A stretch of DNA of 16,651 nucleotides from Eubacterium sp. (lineage in GTDB: Bacteria > Bacillota > Clostridia > Peptostreptococcales > Anaerovoracaceae). The stretch is from the NCBI GenBank assembly GCA_017419895.1, contig JAFOKI010000141.1:1-16651 (forward strand). Direction: 5' to 3'. Below the pieces are notes generated by a model, which had not been told where the DNA came from, did no database searches, and was given only the letters and a program-made list of their open reading frames with translations. Shown here piece after piece: positions 1-9,060 of the stretch. Within the stretch, counting starts at the first letter, position 1. Each line of letters starts with the position of its first letter. Made by a program: the position numbers and the translations under genes.

Positions 1-1071
1 AAAGGTCTTGTAGCGTATGCCGCTGTCACATATGTGCTTTGGGGCGTGACATACACAATGATGGATATACCGTTCTGGTCGATGATCCCCGCCTTCACGG
101 AAGGCGGTAAGGAACGTGAGAATCTGACCACACTCGCGCGTTCCTGCGCCGGTGTCGGATCCGCGTTGATCACGGTCATCACGATGAAATGCGTAGTAGC
201 TCTCGGAAACGGAAATGAGAGAGCCGGTTTCAGCATGTTCGCGCTTATAGTCGCGATCATTTTCATAGTTCTGATCACGCTGGCATGCGTGACCATAAAG
301 GAAAAATCAACGGTAGACGTAGATTCTCCTTCTGTAAAGCAGATGTTCAAAGCGCTCATAGAGAACGATCAGGCGATGACTGTCGTTATCGCGATAGTTC
401 TGATAAACTGCTCGCTCTACATAACGTCCAACCTGCTTATATACTTCTTCAAATACGATGTTGCGGGCGAACACTGGTATGACACTTACACTCTTTTCAA
501 TACGTTCGGCGGCGGTGTACAGATCATATCCATGATGGTGTTCTACCCAATCATCAGGAAGTTCATCAGCACGATGAAGGTATTCTACCTGAGTCTGGCT
601 ATGGCTGCCGTGGGATATGCGGTACTGCTCGTCATGATGTTCCTCAATATCAAGACTCTCGCCGCTCTTCTCGTTCCCGGGTTCTTTGTTTTCGCGGCAT
701 TCGGTATGCTCACAGTACTCACGACTGTTTTCCTCGCAAACACTGTAGACTACGGACAGCTCAAAAACAACAGGCGTGACGAGAGCGTTATATTCTCGAT
801 GCAGACCTTTGTTGTAAAACTCGCGAGCGGTGTTGCCGCCCTGATCGCTTCTATCTGTCTCTCAGTATTTCATATCAGCAAGAATACGGACGTTGAGGCG
901 GTTGTCGAACAAGCTGCCGACATGCAGCTTCCGGGCCTCAGGATGACCATGACGATACTGCCGATCATAGGCATGATCATCGCGTTCATGGTATTCAGGA
1001 AGAGATTCATCCTCACAGATGAAAAAGTACAGGAAATCACGGAGGAGCTGGAGTCCGGCGCGTCAGAATGA
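1..1071 (+). CDS. MelB-like GPH-family sugar:cation symporter, 5' end missing
   Basis: This inner-membrane secondary transporter probably brings melibiose or related alpha-galactosides into the cell with Na+ or H+. The reading frame is open from base 1, so the start lies upstream; 356 residues are visible of an expected ~460. The fragment begins K-G-L-V and reaches the family hallmark DIPFWSMIP at about visible residue 22. The same motif surrounds Asp124 in E. coli MelB, so roughly 100 residues are missing, including the helix II cation-site aspartates. The remainder is a run of hydrophobic segments with a short charged C-terminal tail, as in MelB/XylP/LacS-type carriers. Its stop codon overlaps the start of the alpha-galactosidase gene by 4 bp (ATGA), so the two are probably translationally coupled. 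The substrate is inferred from this neighbour; GPH carriers for beta-glucuronides or xylosides look similar. Confidence 0.88.
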   Translation, partial: KGLVAYAAVTYVLWGVTYTMMDIPFWSMIPAFTEGGKERENLTTLARSCAGVGSALITVITMKCVVALGNGNERAGFSMFALIVAIIFIVLITLACVTIKEKSTVDVDSPSVKQMFKALIENDQAMTVVIAIVLINCSLYITSNLLIYFFKYDVAGEHWYDTYTLFNTFGGGVQIISMMVFYPIIRKFISTMKVFYLSLAMAAVGYAVLLVMMFLNIKTLAALLVPGFFVFAAFGMLTVLTTVFLANTVDYGQLKNNRRDESVIFSMQTFVVKLASGVAALIASICLSVFHISKNTDVEAVVEQAADMQLPGLRMTMTILPIIGMIIAFMVFRKRFILTDEKVQEITEELESGASE

Positions 1072-3527
1072 TCAGCATAAACAAAAATACATACGTACTC
1101 GATACGCAGAATACGACATATGTTTTCAGGATAACGAAGACCGGACATCCTGAGCATCTTTATTACGGAAAAAGAATAAGAGCCGGAGAAGGTCTTTTCC
1201 CCACGCGCGTCTTTGCGCCGGGAAATACGAATACATACGATAATAATCACAAAGATCTCTCATTGGAAGACATATGTCTCGAAATATCGTCTCCCGGGAA
1301 AGGTGACCCAGGAGAGCCTTTTGTAGAGATAATAAATCCGGACGGGAGCTTCACGTCCGACTTTGTTGTAGAATCCGTAATGGTATCATCTGGCGGTCCG
1401 GATCTCAAGACACTGCCGTGCTCGTACACGGATGGTGAGCGCGGAGAGGAAGACCTCCTGATAGTGATGAAAGAACGTAACAGCGATATATACCTTGAGC
1501 TCGGCTGGCATATATATTCGGAATGCGATGTGATCACGCGTACTTCAAAACTCATAAACCGGGGCGGTGTTCCGGTTACGGTAAGGCGACTCATGTCGGT
1601 GATGCTGGATTCACCGCACGGATACGGTGCTGTTTTCACGAATTTCACCGGAGCATGGACAAGGGAGATGTGCCGCTCGGACAGAACGCTCATCAGCGGT
1701 AAGTACGTGAGCGAAAGCAGACACGGCACTTCTTCGAGCAGGGCCAATCCGTTCTGCATGATATCGGATCCAGGGACAGGTGAAGACTCAGGATGCGTAT
1801 ACGGTTTCAATCTCGTTTACAGCGGAGATCATTATGAGTGTGCCGAAATCGGGAGTTTCGGCCGTTTGAGATTCATATCCGGCATTCATCCGGACAGGTT
1901 CTCATGGCGCCTGATGCCTGGCGAAACCTTTGAGGCGCCTGAGGGCGTGATGAGTTTTTCTGACCGTGGGTTCAACGGGCTGAGCAGCAATATGCACAGC
2001 TTTGTCAGGGAACACATAGTGCGCGGCACATGGAAGCACAAAGCCCGCCCGATAGTCCTCAACAGCTGGGAGGCCTCGTATTTCGATATAAACGAAAGAA
2101 AACTCCTCAAGCTGGCGCGCGCGGGAAAAGATGTCGGCATAGAGCTTTTCGTCATGGATGACGGTTGGTTCGGGGAAAGAGAAGACGACACCACTTCTCT
2201 CGGAGACTGGTATCCGAACAGGGATAAGCTCCCGGGCGGCGTGAAAGGGATCGCGGATAAAGTAAAGGCGCTCGGGCTGATGTTCGGCATATGGGTTGAG
2301 CCGGAGATGGTGAGTACGGAGAGCGGGCTTTATATGGCTCATCCCGACTGGGCGCTTGAGATCCCCGGAAGAGACCATTCAGAAGGAAGGAACCAGAGGT
2401 TCCTGGATTTCACGAGAAAAGACGTACAGGACCACATTATAAAAGTCATGTCGAACATATTCGGCAGTGCCGATATCTCATATGTAAAATGGGACATGAA
2501 CAGGACTTTCACGGATGTTTATTCCCAGGCGCTTGCGGAGGAGAGGTCTGATGCTCTCGCGCAGTACGAAGTGCCGCACAGATACATGATGGGGCTGTAC
2601 CGTGTGATGGACGCGCTGACAAAGCGTTTTCCGGACATTCTTTTTGAAGGCTGCGCTTCGGGCGGAAATCGTTTCGATCTTGGGATCCTCTCGTACTTCC
2701 CGCAGATCTGGGCAAGCGACAATACCGACCCGATATGCAGAGGCGAGATACAGAACGGCTGCAGTTACGGTTATCCGATGTCGGTGGTTTCGAGCCACGT
2801 TTCGGGTTCTCCGAACCACCAGACGCTGCGTGAAACGCCGCCTGCCACCAGATTTGCGGCAGCTGCTTTTGGTGTCTTGGGTTATGAATGCAATATAGCG
2901 GATCTGGTCACCGAACAAAGACAGGTAATCGCCGATCAGATAACTCTGTATAAGGCATGGAGAGACGTATTCTTCCATGGCGACTTTTACAGGGGAAGAG
3001 GGTATTCGGGGACTTTGTCACCGGCAGGTATAACCGGTATCGGGATCACCGGGGAAGGCGCGGCTGCGCCTTCGGATGAGGTTTTCCCGGGCAGAGGAAA
3101 CATCATGGAATGGACGGTCGTTTCGAAAGACAGAAAAAGAGCAGTTGGAATGCTGCTTCAGTCCATGACGGTGCCGAATATGCAGTTCCAATATTATCTG
3201 CCTCGCGGGCTTGATCCGGACAAAAAATACAGATTCTATAACATTCCCGAAACGGTGAATATAAAGGAATTCGGTTATCTCGTAAATACGGTGTCGCCGA
3301 TACATATACGTCCGGGGTCGACTGTCCATGAGATCGCGTCGCGGCTCCTGAAACTAGACGGAGAAACAGAGGATATAACAGCTTACGGCGACTCGCTTAT
3401 GAGTGCCGGAGTCAGGCTTAAGCCGGCATACTCAGGTGTGGGATTCAGTGACAAGGTCAGACTGTTCCCGGACCGCGCGGCAAGGCTGTATTACATGGAA
3501 GCAGTAGAGGAGCAGGCAGATGAGTGA
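1068..3527 (+). CDS. Alpha-galactosidase, glycoside hydrolase family 36
   Basis: The enzyme hydrolyses terminal alpha-1,6-galactose from melibiose, raffinose or stachyose, giving galactose for the downstream gal genes. It has 819 residues, somewhat longer than the ~730-745 usual for bacterial GH36. The N-terminal beta-sandwich is followed by the (beta/alpha)8 barrel with VMDDGWFGERED, LGDWYPNRDKLPGG and YVKWDMNR (nucleophile Asp476). Further on come EGCASGGNRFDLG and WASDNTDPICR (acid/base Asp551). These positions closely match those known for Geobacillus AgaB (478/548). No signal peptide is visible, so it should act in the cytoplasm on imported sugar. The ATG at 1068 gives the N-terminus expected for the family and overlaps the transporter stop. 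The extra length seems to lie mostly in an insert around residues 640-690, near the end of the barrel. Candidate symbols would be aga, melA or rafA; none is certain. Confidence 0.95.
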   Translation: MISINKNTYVLDTQNTTYVFRITKTGHPEHLYYGKRIRAGEGLFPTRVFAPGNTNTYDNNHKDLSLEDICLEISSPGKGDPGEPFVEIINPDGSFTSDFVVESVMVSSGGPDLKTLPCSYTDGERGEEDLLIVMKERNSDIYLELGWHIYSECDVITRTSKLINRGGVPVTVRRLMSVMLDSPHGYGAVFTNFTGAWTREMCRSDRTLISGKYVSESRHGTSSSRANPFCMISDPGTGEDSGCVYGFNLVYSGDHYECAEIGSFGRLRFISGIHPDRFSWRLMPGETFEAPEGVMSFSDRGFNGLSSNMHSFVREHIVRGTWKHKARPIVLNSWEASYFDINERKLLKLARAGKDVGIELFVMDDGWFGEREDDTTSLGDWYPNRDKLPGGVKGIADKVKALGLMFGIWVEPEMVSTESGLYMAHPDWALEIPGRDHSEGRNQRFLDFTRKDVQDHIIKVMSNIFGSADISYVKWDMNRTFTDVYSQALAEERSDALAQYEVPHRYMMGLYRVMDALTKRFPDILFEGCASGGNRFDLGILSYFPQIWASDNTDPICRGEIQNGCSYGYPMSVVSSHVSGSPNHQTLRETPPATRFAAAAFGVLGYECNIADLVTEQRQVIADQITLYKAWRDVFFHGDFYRGRGYSGTLSPAGITGIGITGEGAAAPSDEVFPGRGNIMEWTVVSKDRKRAVGMLLQSMTVPNMQFQYYLPRGLDPDKKYRFYNIPETVNIKEFGYLVNTVSPIHIRPGSTVHEIASRLLKLDGETEDITAYGDSLMSAGVRLKPAYSGVGFSDKVRLFPDRAARLYYMEAVEEQADE

Positions 3528-4857
3528 TATAAAAACTGTTTCTGAAATGATAAGATCGGGTGAGCTCGACGACCTGCTTAAGGAGATATATGGAAGCGAA
3601 ACGGATGTGCTCGACGCGCAGCGCGAAAGATATCTCGGCGCTATAGCCGGATTTGAAGAACACTTCCCGGAAGAAGCTGCGTCAGGGGCTGCGGTTCATA
3701 TTTTCAGCGCGCCCGGTAGGACAGAGATATGCGGTAACCATACCGATCATCAGAACGGATGCGTGCTCGCGGCGGCTATCGACAGGGATGTGATCGTCAT
3801 TGCGCAGGCAGGTACGGATAAGGATACCGTGAGGATATGGTCGGAAGGCTACGGTATGGTCGAGCCGGATATGACTCGCGAAACCGACGAGGATACCGGT
3901 GAAAACGTTTTGTTCCCATATACTGATGAATACGGTACGACGGAAGCTCTCGTGAGAGGCATATACGCAGGCGCGGAATTCATAGGTTATAAAACCGGTG
4001 GTCTAAATGCATATGTCACGAGCGACGTTCTTGGAGGTTCCGGGCTTTCATCGTCGGCAGCCTTTGAAATGGCAGTGCTGATGACGGTGATCGGGCTTTT
4101 CAACGAAGACAGACCGGTGCCCGGTCCCGTGACGATGGCTCGTCTTGGACAGCACGCGGAAAACGTATACTTCGGCAAACCGTGCGGCATCATGGATCAG
4201 CTAACAAGCGCAGCCGGAGGCGTATGCTACATGGATCTTGCGGATCCAGAGAACATAGTGCTCGAGAAGTCCGATGCTTCTCTAGACAGAATGGGACTGA
4301 CGCTTTGTCTTACAGACACAGGCGGCTCACACGCTGATCTGACCGATGAATACGCGGCGGTTCGGGAAGAGATAACCGGCATAGCGCAGTTCTTCGGAAA
4401 AGAAACAATGAGAGAAGTTGATCCGAAGGATTTCTTAAGGTATGCAGCTGTCATAAGACAAAGATGCGGTGACAGAGCGCTTCTTCGCGCTGCTCATGTC
4501 ATTGAAGAAAACAAACGCGCTGCTGCAGCGTTCGGATATCTGCGCGACGGCAACAAAGCCGGCTTCCTTCAGACGGTGAAGAGTTCAGGCGATTCATCGT
4601 TCAGGTTCCTGCAGAATGTTTATCCATCCGGGCATCCGGGTACGCAGCCGATTTCTGTCGCCATAATGCTCAGCGAATCGGTCATGGGTGACCATGCGGT
4701 CAGCAGGGTGCACGGAGGAGGATTCGCGGGGACCGCACAGGGCTTTGTTGAAAAAGAATATACAAAAGAATATATTGCGCTCATGAACAATGCATTCGGC
4801 GCGGGAGCGTGCAATGCGTACAGGATACGTACGGCAGGCGCGGTAAAGATAATCTGA
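3520..4857 (+). CDS. galK: Galactokinase (GHMP kinase), Clostridia-type variant
   Basis: It phosphorylates galactose with ATP to galactose-1-phosphate, the first committed step of the Leloir pathway, in the cytoplasm. The 445-residue protein has a ~45-residue N-terminal extension compared with ~390-residue GalK. GHMP motif 1 is GRTEICGNHTDHQNG (residues 66-80), motif 2 is GGSGLSSSAAFE, and motif 3 is VHGGGFAGTAQGF near the C-terminus. The catalytic Asp is Asp226 in PCGIMDQ. Classical GalK reads GRVNLIGEHTDY, so Asn and Glu have exchanged places in motif 1. As I recall, this form occurs in other Clostridia. The ATG at 3520 overlaps the alpha-galactosidase gene by 8 bp, with AGAGGAG 7 nt upstream. 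Context (GH36 before, galE and galT after) makes galactose the likely substrate. Confidence 0.93.
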   Translation: MSDIKTVSEMIRSGELDDLLKEIYGSETDVLDAQRERYLGAIAGFEEHFPEEAASGAAVHIFSAPGRTEICGNHTDHQNGCVLAAAIDRDVIVIAQAGTDKDTVRIWSEGYGMVEPDMTRETDEDTGENVLFPYTDEYGTTEALVRGIYAGAEFIGYKTGGLNAYVTSDVLGGSGLSSSAAFEMAVLMTVIGLFNEDRPVPGPVTMARLGQHAENVYFGKPCGIMDQLTSAAGGVCYMDLADPENIVLEKSDASLDRMGLTLCLTDTGGSHADLTDEYAAVREEITGIAQFFGKETMREVDPKDFLRYAAVIRQRCGDRALLRAAHVIEENKRAAAAFGYLRDGNKAGFLQTVKSSGDSSFRFLQNVYPSGHPGTQPISVAIMLSESVMGDHAVSRVHGGGFAGTAQGFVEKEYTKEYIALMNNAFGAGACNAYRIRTAGAVKII

Positions 4858-4860
4858 TAC

Positions 4861-4865
4861 AGGAG
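4861..4865 (+). promoter_or_regulatory. Ribosome binding site fixing the galE start
   Basis: AGGAG lies 6 nt before the ATG at 4872. It selects this start over an in-frame ATG at 4809, which would lie inside galK and add 21 non-homologous residues before the Rossmann strand. Confidence 0.85.
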
Positions 4866-4871
4866 AGAAAA

Positions 4872-5861
4872 ATGAGTATACTTGTGCTCGGGGGAGCGGG
4901 ATACATAGGTTCACATACGGTATATGAACTGATCGACGCGGGAGAGGATGTTATCATAGTCGATAACCTGACAACGGGTTTCAGAGGCGCGGTACATCCA
5001 GGCGCGAAGTTCTATCATGGCGATATCAGGGACCGTTTCTTCATGGATATGATCTTTGAAGAAAACGATATAGAAGGCGTGATACATTTTTCTGCTTTTT
5101 CCCAGGTCGGGGAGAGTATGAAAGATCCGCTGAAATACTATAACAACAACTTCTGCGGAACCGAAACCATGCTTGAAAGCATGGTCAGGCACGGTATCGA
5201 CAAAATCGTTTTCTCATCGACGGCGGCGACTTACGGTGAACCGGAGCGGGTGCCGATCCTCGAGACTGACAGGACGCTCCCAACAAGCACTTACGGCGAG
5301 ACAAAGCTCGCAATGGAGAAAATGTTCAAATGGACCGGCATGGCAAGCGGGCTCAGATATGTTTCACTCAGATATTTCAATGCCTGCGGAGCGCATCCGT
5401 CGGCTGTGATAGGAGAAGCCCACGATCCTGAGACGCATCTCATACCGCTGATTCTGAAGGTTCCTCTAGGAAAACTTGACAATATCACAGTATACGGAAC
5501 TGATTACGATACTCCTGACGGGACATGCATCAGGGATTATATCCACGTCATGGATCTCGCGCAGGCTCACATACTCGCTTTCAATTATTTGAGAAATGGT
5601 GGAGAAAGCGATATATTTAATCTTGGAAACGGGATCGGTTTTTCCGTAAGGGAAGTGATCGACGCGGCGAGAAAAGTCACGGGGCTTCCGATTCCTGAGA
5701 AGATCGGTGAGAGACGCGCAGGAGATCCTTCAGTTCTGATCGCGTCGAGTGAAAAAGCGAAAAAGGTGCTTGGATGGGATCCGAAGTATGCGGATATCGA
5801 GACAATTATTTCGACGGCATGGAAGTGGCACAGGACGCACCCGAACGGATTTGAGGAATAA
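4872..5861 (+). CDS. galE: UDP-glucose 4-epimerase
   Basis: This enzyme interconverts UDP-galactose and UDP-glucose with tightly bound NAD+, regenerating UDP-glucose for GalT. It is a 329-residue extended short-chain dehydrogenase of normal length. The N-terminal Rossmann motif GGAGYIGSHT follows the first beta strand. The catalytic triad is visible as Thr117 in FSSTAATYG (the Ser/Thr position) and Tyr141-x3-Lys145 in STYGETKLAMEK. The C-terminal substrate-binding part contains RYFNACGA, GTCIRDYIHVMDLA and FNLGNGIGFSVREV, all typical of GalE. The start at 4872 was chosen for its ribosome binding site and because the protein then begins MSILVLGGAGY. It starts 14 nt after the galK stop and ends 3 nt before galT. 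It could also serve cell-wall or exopolysaccharide precursor supply. Confidence 0.96.
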   Translation: MSILVLGGAGYIGSHTVYELIDAGEDVIIVDNLTTGFRGAVHPGAKFYHGDIRDRFFMDMIFEENDIEGVIHFSAFSQVGESMKDPLKYYNNNFCGTETMLESMVRHGIDKIVFSSTAATYGEPERVPILETDRTLPTSTYGETKLAMEKMFKWTGMASGLRYVSLRYFNACGAHPSAVIGEAHDPETHLIPLILKVPLGKLDNITVYGTDYDTPDGTCIRDYIHVMDLAQAHILAFNYLRNGGESDIFNLGNGIGFSVREVIDAARKVTGLPIPEKIGERRAGDPSVLIASSEKAKKVLGWDPKYADIETIISTAWKWHRTHPNGFEE

Positions 5862-5864
5862 CAA

Positions 5865-7463
5865 ATGGCAGATATACAGAAATGCATAAAAGAACTGATT
5901 GAATACGGTCTAAGCAAGGGATTGGTTGATGTTGACGATGTTGTTTATACCGTAAACCAACTGATCGATATGTTCAGGCTTGAAGACTATGAGGGGGATT
6001 TTTCCGAAAGTGTTGAAAATTCAACGATTAGGCCTGTTCATGAAATTCTGGATGACATGTTGGATTATGCGATAGGCGAAGGGCTTACTGAAGACACCGG
6101 CGGCTCAAAAGACTTGTTTGATACACGTATCATGGGTCTTATCACACCGGCGCCTTCAGTCGTTAGGCGGATTTTCAGCGAAAAACACGAAAACGATCCT
6201 TCCTCTGCAACAGACTGGTTCTACGGCATTTCGAGAGCTTCAAACTACATCCGCGATGACAGGATCGCAAAAGACGTGAAATGGAAGACTGAGACAGAAT
6301 ACGGAGCTCTCGACATCACCATCAATCTGTCGAAACCCGAGAAAGACCCTAGGGACATCGCGAAAGCGGCGGCTTTGGGGAAGGTGGGAAAAAAAGCGGT
6401 TTTGCGTGACGCGGAAAGCGGGGCATACCCCAAGTGTCTGCTTTGTATGGAGAACGAAGGGTATGCAGGCCGCGCGGATCACCCGGCACGGCAGAACCTA
6501 AGACTCATACCGATTACGCTCTGCGGCGAGCAGTATTACTTCCAGTACTCACCGTACGTCTATTACAACGAGCACTGTATTGTACTGAGCAAAAAACACA
6601 CACCGATGAAGATAGACAGGGATGCTTTTGCCAAACTCATCGATTTCGTATGCCAGTTCCCGCATTACATGATCGGATCGAATGCCGATCTTCCCATAGT
6701 CGGTGGTTCCATTCTTACCCATGACCATTTCCAGGGAGGAAATTATGAGTTTCCGATGGTTCGCGCTCCTTATGAATCAGTGTTTGGGCTCGGTTCCCAT
6801 CCTGATGTGCGCGCAGGCATCGTAAAATGGCCGCTGTCGGTGATCCGGCTCGACATAGATTCTTCTGTGCCGGGAGCCGCGGAAAAACTGACAGACGCAG
6901 CGGACGAGGTATTTACCAAATGGCGCACGTATTCAGATCCCGCAGCCGGGATAGTCGCGGAGACCGACGGGGTGCCGCACAACACGGTCACTCCGATCGC
7001 AAGAATGAGGGGAAATGATCTGGAACTCGACATCGTACTTAGAAACAATATCACGAGTGAAGAACACCCGATGGGTGTCTTCCATCCGTACAGCGAGTAT
7101 CATCATATTAAGAGAGAAAACATAGGTCTGATCGAGGTCATGGGGCTTGCGGTACTACCCGCCAGGCTCAAGCCCGAACTAATGGCTGTCGAAGAAATAA
7201 TTGCATCATGGAACGGTCAGGACCAGGCTGTGCTAAAAGCCTGCCTGGAACGGTCGGACAAGACTGCGCATCACACGGAGTGGGCTCTCGGCATAGCTCA
7301 AAGTCTGTTCGCGGAGGGTCATCCGGATCGGGCCAGGATTCATGAGACGCTTAGGCAGGAGACAGGAAAGGTGTTTGCTAAAGCTCTCGAGTGCTCGGGC
7401 GTTTATAAATGCACGCCTGAGGGCAGGGCGGCATTTGCAAGGTTTATTGAGCTTCTGAAATAA
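5865..7463 (+). CDS. galT: Galactose-1-phosphate uridylyltransferase, class II
   Basis: It transfers UMP from UDP-glucose to galactose-1-phosphate, giving UDP-galactose and glucose-1-phosphate. At 532 residues it belongs to the long class II (GalT2) family of Gram-positive bacteria, not the ~350-residue E. coli type. The helical N-terminus (LIEYGLSKGLVDVDDVVYTVN) is typical of that class. Conserved blocks are CLLCMENEGYAGRADHPARQ, QYSPYVYYNEHCIVL and the active-site block THDHFQGG (His286, His288, Gln290), where class I enzymes have HPH. SEYHHIKRENIGLIEVMGLA and HHTEWALGIA follow. The ATG is 3 nt after the galE stop, with GAGGA inside the end of galE, so translation is probably coupled. It is the last gene of the operon; a terminator follows ~100 nt downstream. 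Confidence 0.95.
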   Translation: MADIQKCIKELIEYGLSKGLVDVDDVVYTVNQLIDMFRLEDYEGDFSESVENSTIRPVHEILDDMLDYAIGEGLTEDTGGSKDLFDTRIMGLITPAPSVVRRIFSEKHENDPSSATDWFYGISRASNYIRDDRIAKDVKWKTETEYGALDITINLSKPEKDPRDIAKAAALGKVGKKAVLRDAESGAYPKCLLCMENEGYAGRADHPARQNLRLIPITLCGEQYYFQYSPYVYYNEHCIVLSKKHTPMKIDRDAFAKLIDFVCQFPHYMIGSNADLPIVGGSILTHDHFQGGNYEFPMVRAPYESVFGLGSHPDVRAGIVKWPLSVIRLDIDSSVPGAAEKLTDAADEVFTKWRTYSDPAAGIVAETDGVPHNTVTPIARMRGNDLELDIVLRNNITSEEHPMGVFHPYSEYHHIKRENIGLIEVMGLAVLPARLKPELMAVEEIIASWNGQDQAVLKACLERSDKTAHHTEWALGIAQSLFAEGHPDRARIHETLRQETGKVFAKALECSGVYKCTPEGRAAFARFIELLK

Positions 7464-7560
7464 TACAAATCACCCATTGCAAAGCATTTTGCGAGAATTC
7501 TGGCGGCAGTTTTGCTGAAGTAGTTAAAACTTAACTGTATTATTGCCTGATAATAAACAA

Positions 7561-7590
7561 AGACCCGTTCCGCGGCTGCGGAACGGGTCT
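7561..7590. terminator. Bidirectional intrinsic terminator between galT and the AGCS gene
   Basis: This is a perfect 13-bp stem (AGACCCGTTCCGC / GCGGAACGGGTCT) with a GGCT loop. T-rich sequence lies on both exits: GTTTGTT on the + strand and TTGTTTATTA on the - strand. It sits between two convergent genes and probably ends both transcripts. The rest of the 7464-7614 gap holds only a short AGTTAA/TTAACT inverted repeat (7522-7536) and no gene. Confidence 0.85.
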
Positions 7591-7614
7591 GTTTGTTAAG
7601 TGATAAATGATCGG

Positions 7615-9000
7615 TTATTTCTCTTTGTCCCTGTATTTCACCGAGGCTACGACCATGCCTGTGAGGGCGAAGAGCGCGATCGCGTTCGGGAGCACGATCA
7701 GGTTATTGAACATATCCTGGAGTTCCCAGACCAGGTCGTTCTGCATCGTCGTGCCGATGAAAATGAATACGAGCGCGAGCACCTGGTAGACGATCAGTGA
7801 TTTCTTTCCGAACAGCCACTCGAAGTTTATTTTTCCGAAAAGGTTCCACGAAAGGACCGTGCTGAAAGCGAAGAAGAACAGGCAGACAGCAACGAATTTC
7901 GCACCGAATGATTCGCCAAACACGCTGCCGAAAGCGGTCTGGGCAAGGTTCGCTTTGCCGATGCCCTCCGGGATCGTACCGTCGGCGAGTATTCCATCTG
8001 ACGTGTAGAGCGTGCTGATAATGACCAGCGCATTGAGTGTGAGTACAACAAAGGTGTCCACGAACACACCGATCATGGCGACTACAGCCTGATCATGAGG
8101 CTCTTTTACATTGGCAAGAGCGTGGGCGTGAGGTGTGGAACCCATACCTGCTTCATTCGAGAACAGGCCGCGCTTGGCACCTTGAGAGACAGCGGTTTTG
8201 ATCGCCGCGCCGAAACCTCCGCCGATGATTGCCTGAGGCTGGAACGCGTATCTGAATATCATTGCGATGGTGGCAGGCACATATTTGATACGGATGATCA
8301 GAATAATGAGACCGCCCAGCAGGAATATCGCCGCCATGATAGGAACGATTTTTTCGGTAACGGATGCTAGTCTGTTGAGTCCGCCGATGAAGATGAATCC
8401 GCATATGATGACGAGAACGATACCGACGATCCAGGAGGGTACGCCGAACGCTGTCTGGAACGTCGAACCGATCGAGTTGGACTGTACCATGCAGCCCATG
8501 AATCCGAGCGCAAGGATTATCGCTACAGCAAAGAATCCAGCGAGGAATTTGCCGAACCCGCCTTTGAACGCGGTGGTTATGTAGTAGACCGGACCGCCCT
8601 TAATCTGCCCGTCTTCGTCTTTTACTCTTGTTTTCTGGGCAAGTGTCGCCTCGGCATAGATCGTTGCCATACCGAAGAACGCGATGATCCACATCCAGAA
8701 GATAGCTCCGGGGCCTCCGGTCAGTATCGCTCCGGACGCGCCGACTATGTTGCCGGTACCGACCTGGGCGGCTATCGCCGTAGCGAGAGCCTGGAAAGAA
8801 GTCATTCCGGCATCCTGCGCTCCACCGTGGAGCTTGAGATTGCCGAAGGTCTTCTTCATTCCTTCTCCGAAATACCTAACCTGCGCGAATCTTGTCCTGA
8901 TCGAGTACCAGAGCCCGACTCCGACGAGCAGGAACACCAGAATGTAATTTGAAAGATAGGTGTTCACATTTGTCGCGATTTTCATTAAAAAGTCTTGCAT
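7615..9000 (-). CDS. AGCS-family Na+:alanine/glycine symporter
   Basis: This integral membrane symporter takes up alanine and/or glycine with sodium. It has 461 residues, the normal length for the alanine or glycine:cation symporter family, with ten or more hydrophobic segments. The family signature is at residues ~70-110: ALATAIAAQVGTGNIVGASG, then GGPGAIFWMWIIAFFGM and the YAEATLAQKTR block. SNEAGMGSTPHAHA, another conserved family block, occurs at about residues 275-290. The ATG at 9000 has GGAGG 7 nt upstream (9008-9012). The gene is alone on its transcript, between its own promoter and a shared terminator. The glycine riboswitch in the leader argues that glycine is a physiological ligand or substrate. 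Alanine is equally possible from the protein sequence alone. Confidence 0.94.
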   Translation of the reverse strand: MQDFLMKIATNVNTYLSNYILVFLLVGVGLWYSIRTRFAQVRYFGEGMKKTFGNLKLHGGAQDAGMTSFQALATAIAAQVGTGNIVGASGAILTGGPGAIFWMWIIAFFGMATIYAEATLAQKTRVKDEDGQIKGGPVYYITTAFKGGFGKFLAGFFAVAIILALGFMGCMVQSNSIGSTFQTAFGVPSWIVGIVLVIICGFIFIGGLNRLASVTEKIVPIMAAIFLLGGLIILIIRIKYVPATIAMIFRYAFQPQAIIGGGFGAAIKTAVSQGAKRGLFSNEAGMGSTPHAHALANVKEPHDQAVVAMIGVFVDTFVVLTLNALVIISTLYTSDGILADGTIPEGIGKANLAQTAFGSVFGESFGAKFVAVCLFFFAFSTVLSWNLFGKINFEWLFGKKSLIVYQVLALVFIFIGTTMQNDLVWELQDMFNNLIVLPNAIALFALTGMVVASVKYRDKEK

Positions 9001-9023
9001 TATGAAACCTCCGCTTCTGAATT

Positions 9024-9049
9024 AAAAAAGAGCTGGATGACTCCAACTC
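9024..9049 (-). terminator. Riboswitch-linked intrinsic terminator (expression platform)
   Basis: On the - strand, GAGTTGGA and TCCAGCTC form an 8-bp stem (one G-U pair) with a 4-nt loop, followed by six U residues. It lies after the glycine aptamer and just before the ribosome binding site of the symporter gene. It is therefore the likely premature-termination switch and not an end-of-operon terminator. Confidence 0.8.
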
Positions 9050-9060
9050 CGGAAATGAAC

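Noticed and set aside
4809..4871. Upstream galE start inside galK
   Set aside because: It adds 21 residues unlike any GalE; the ATG at 4872 has AGGAG at 6 nt and begins at the Rossmann strand.
7464..7560. Possible small RNA or second terminator after galT
   Set aside because: Only 5- to 6-bp inverted repeats without a proper U-tract or promoter are seen; the 7561 hairpin is the clear terminator.
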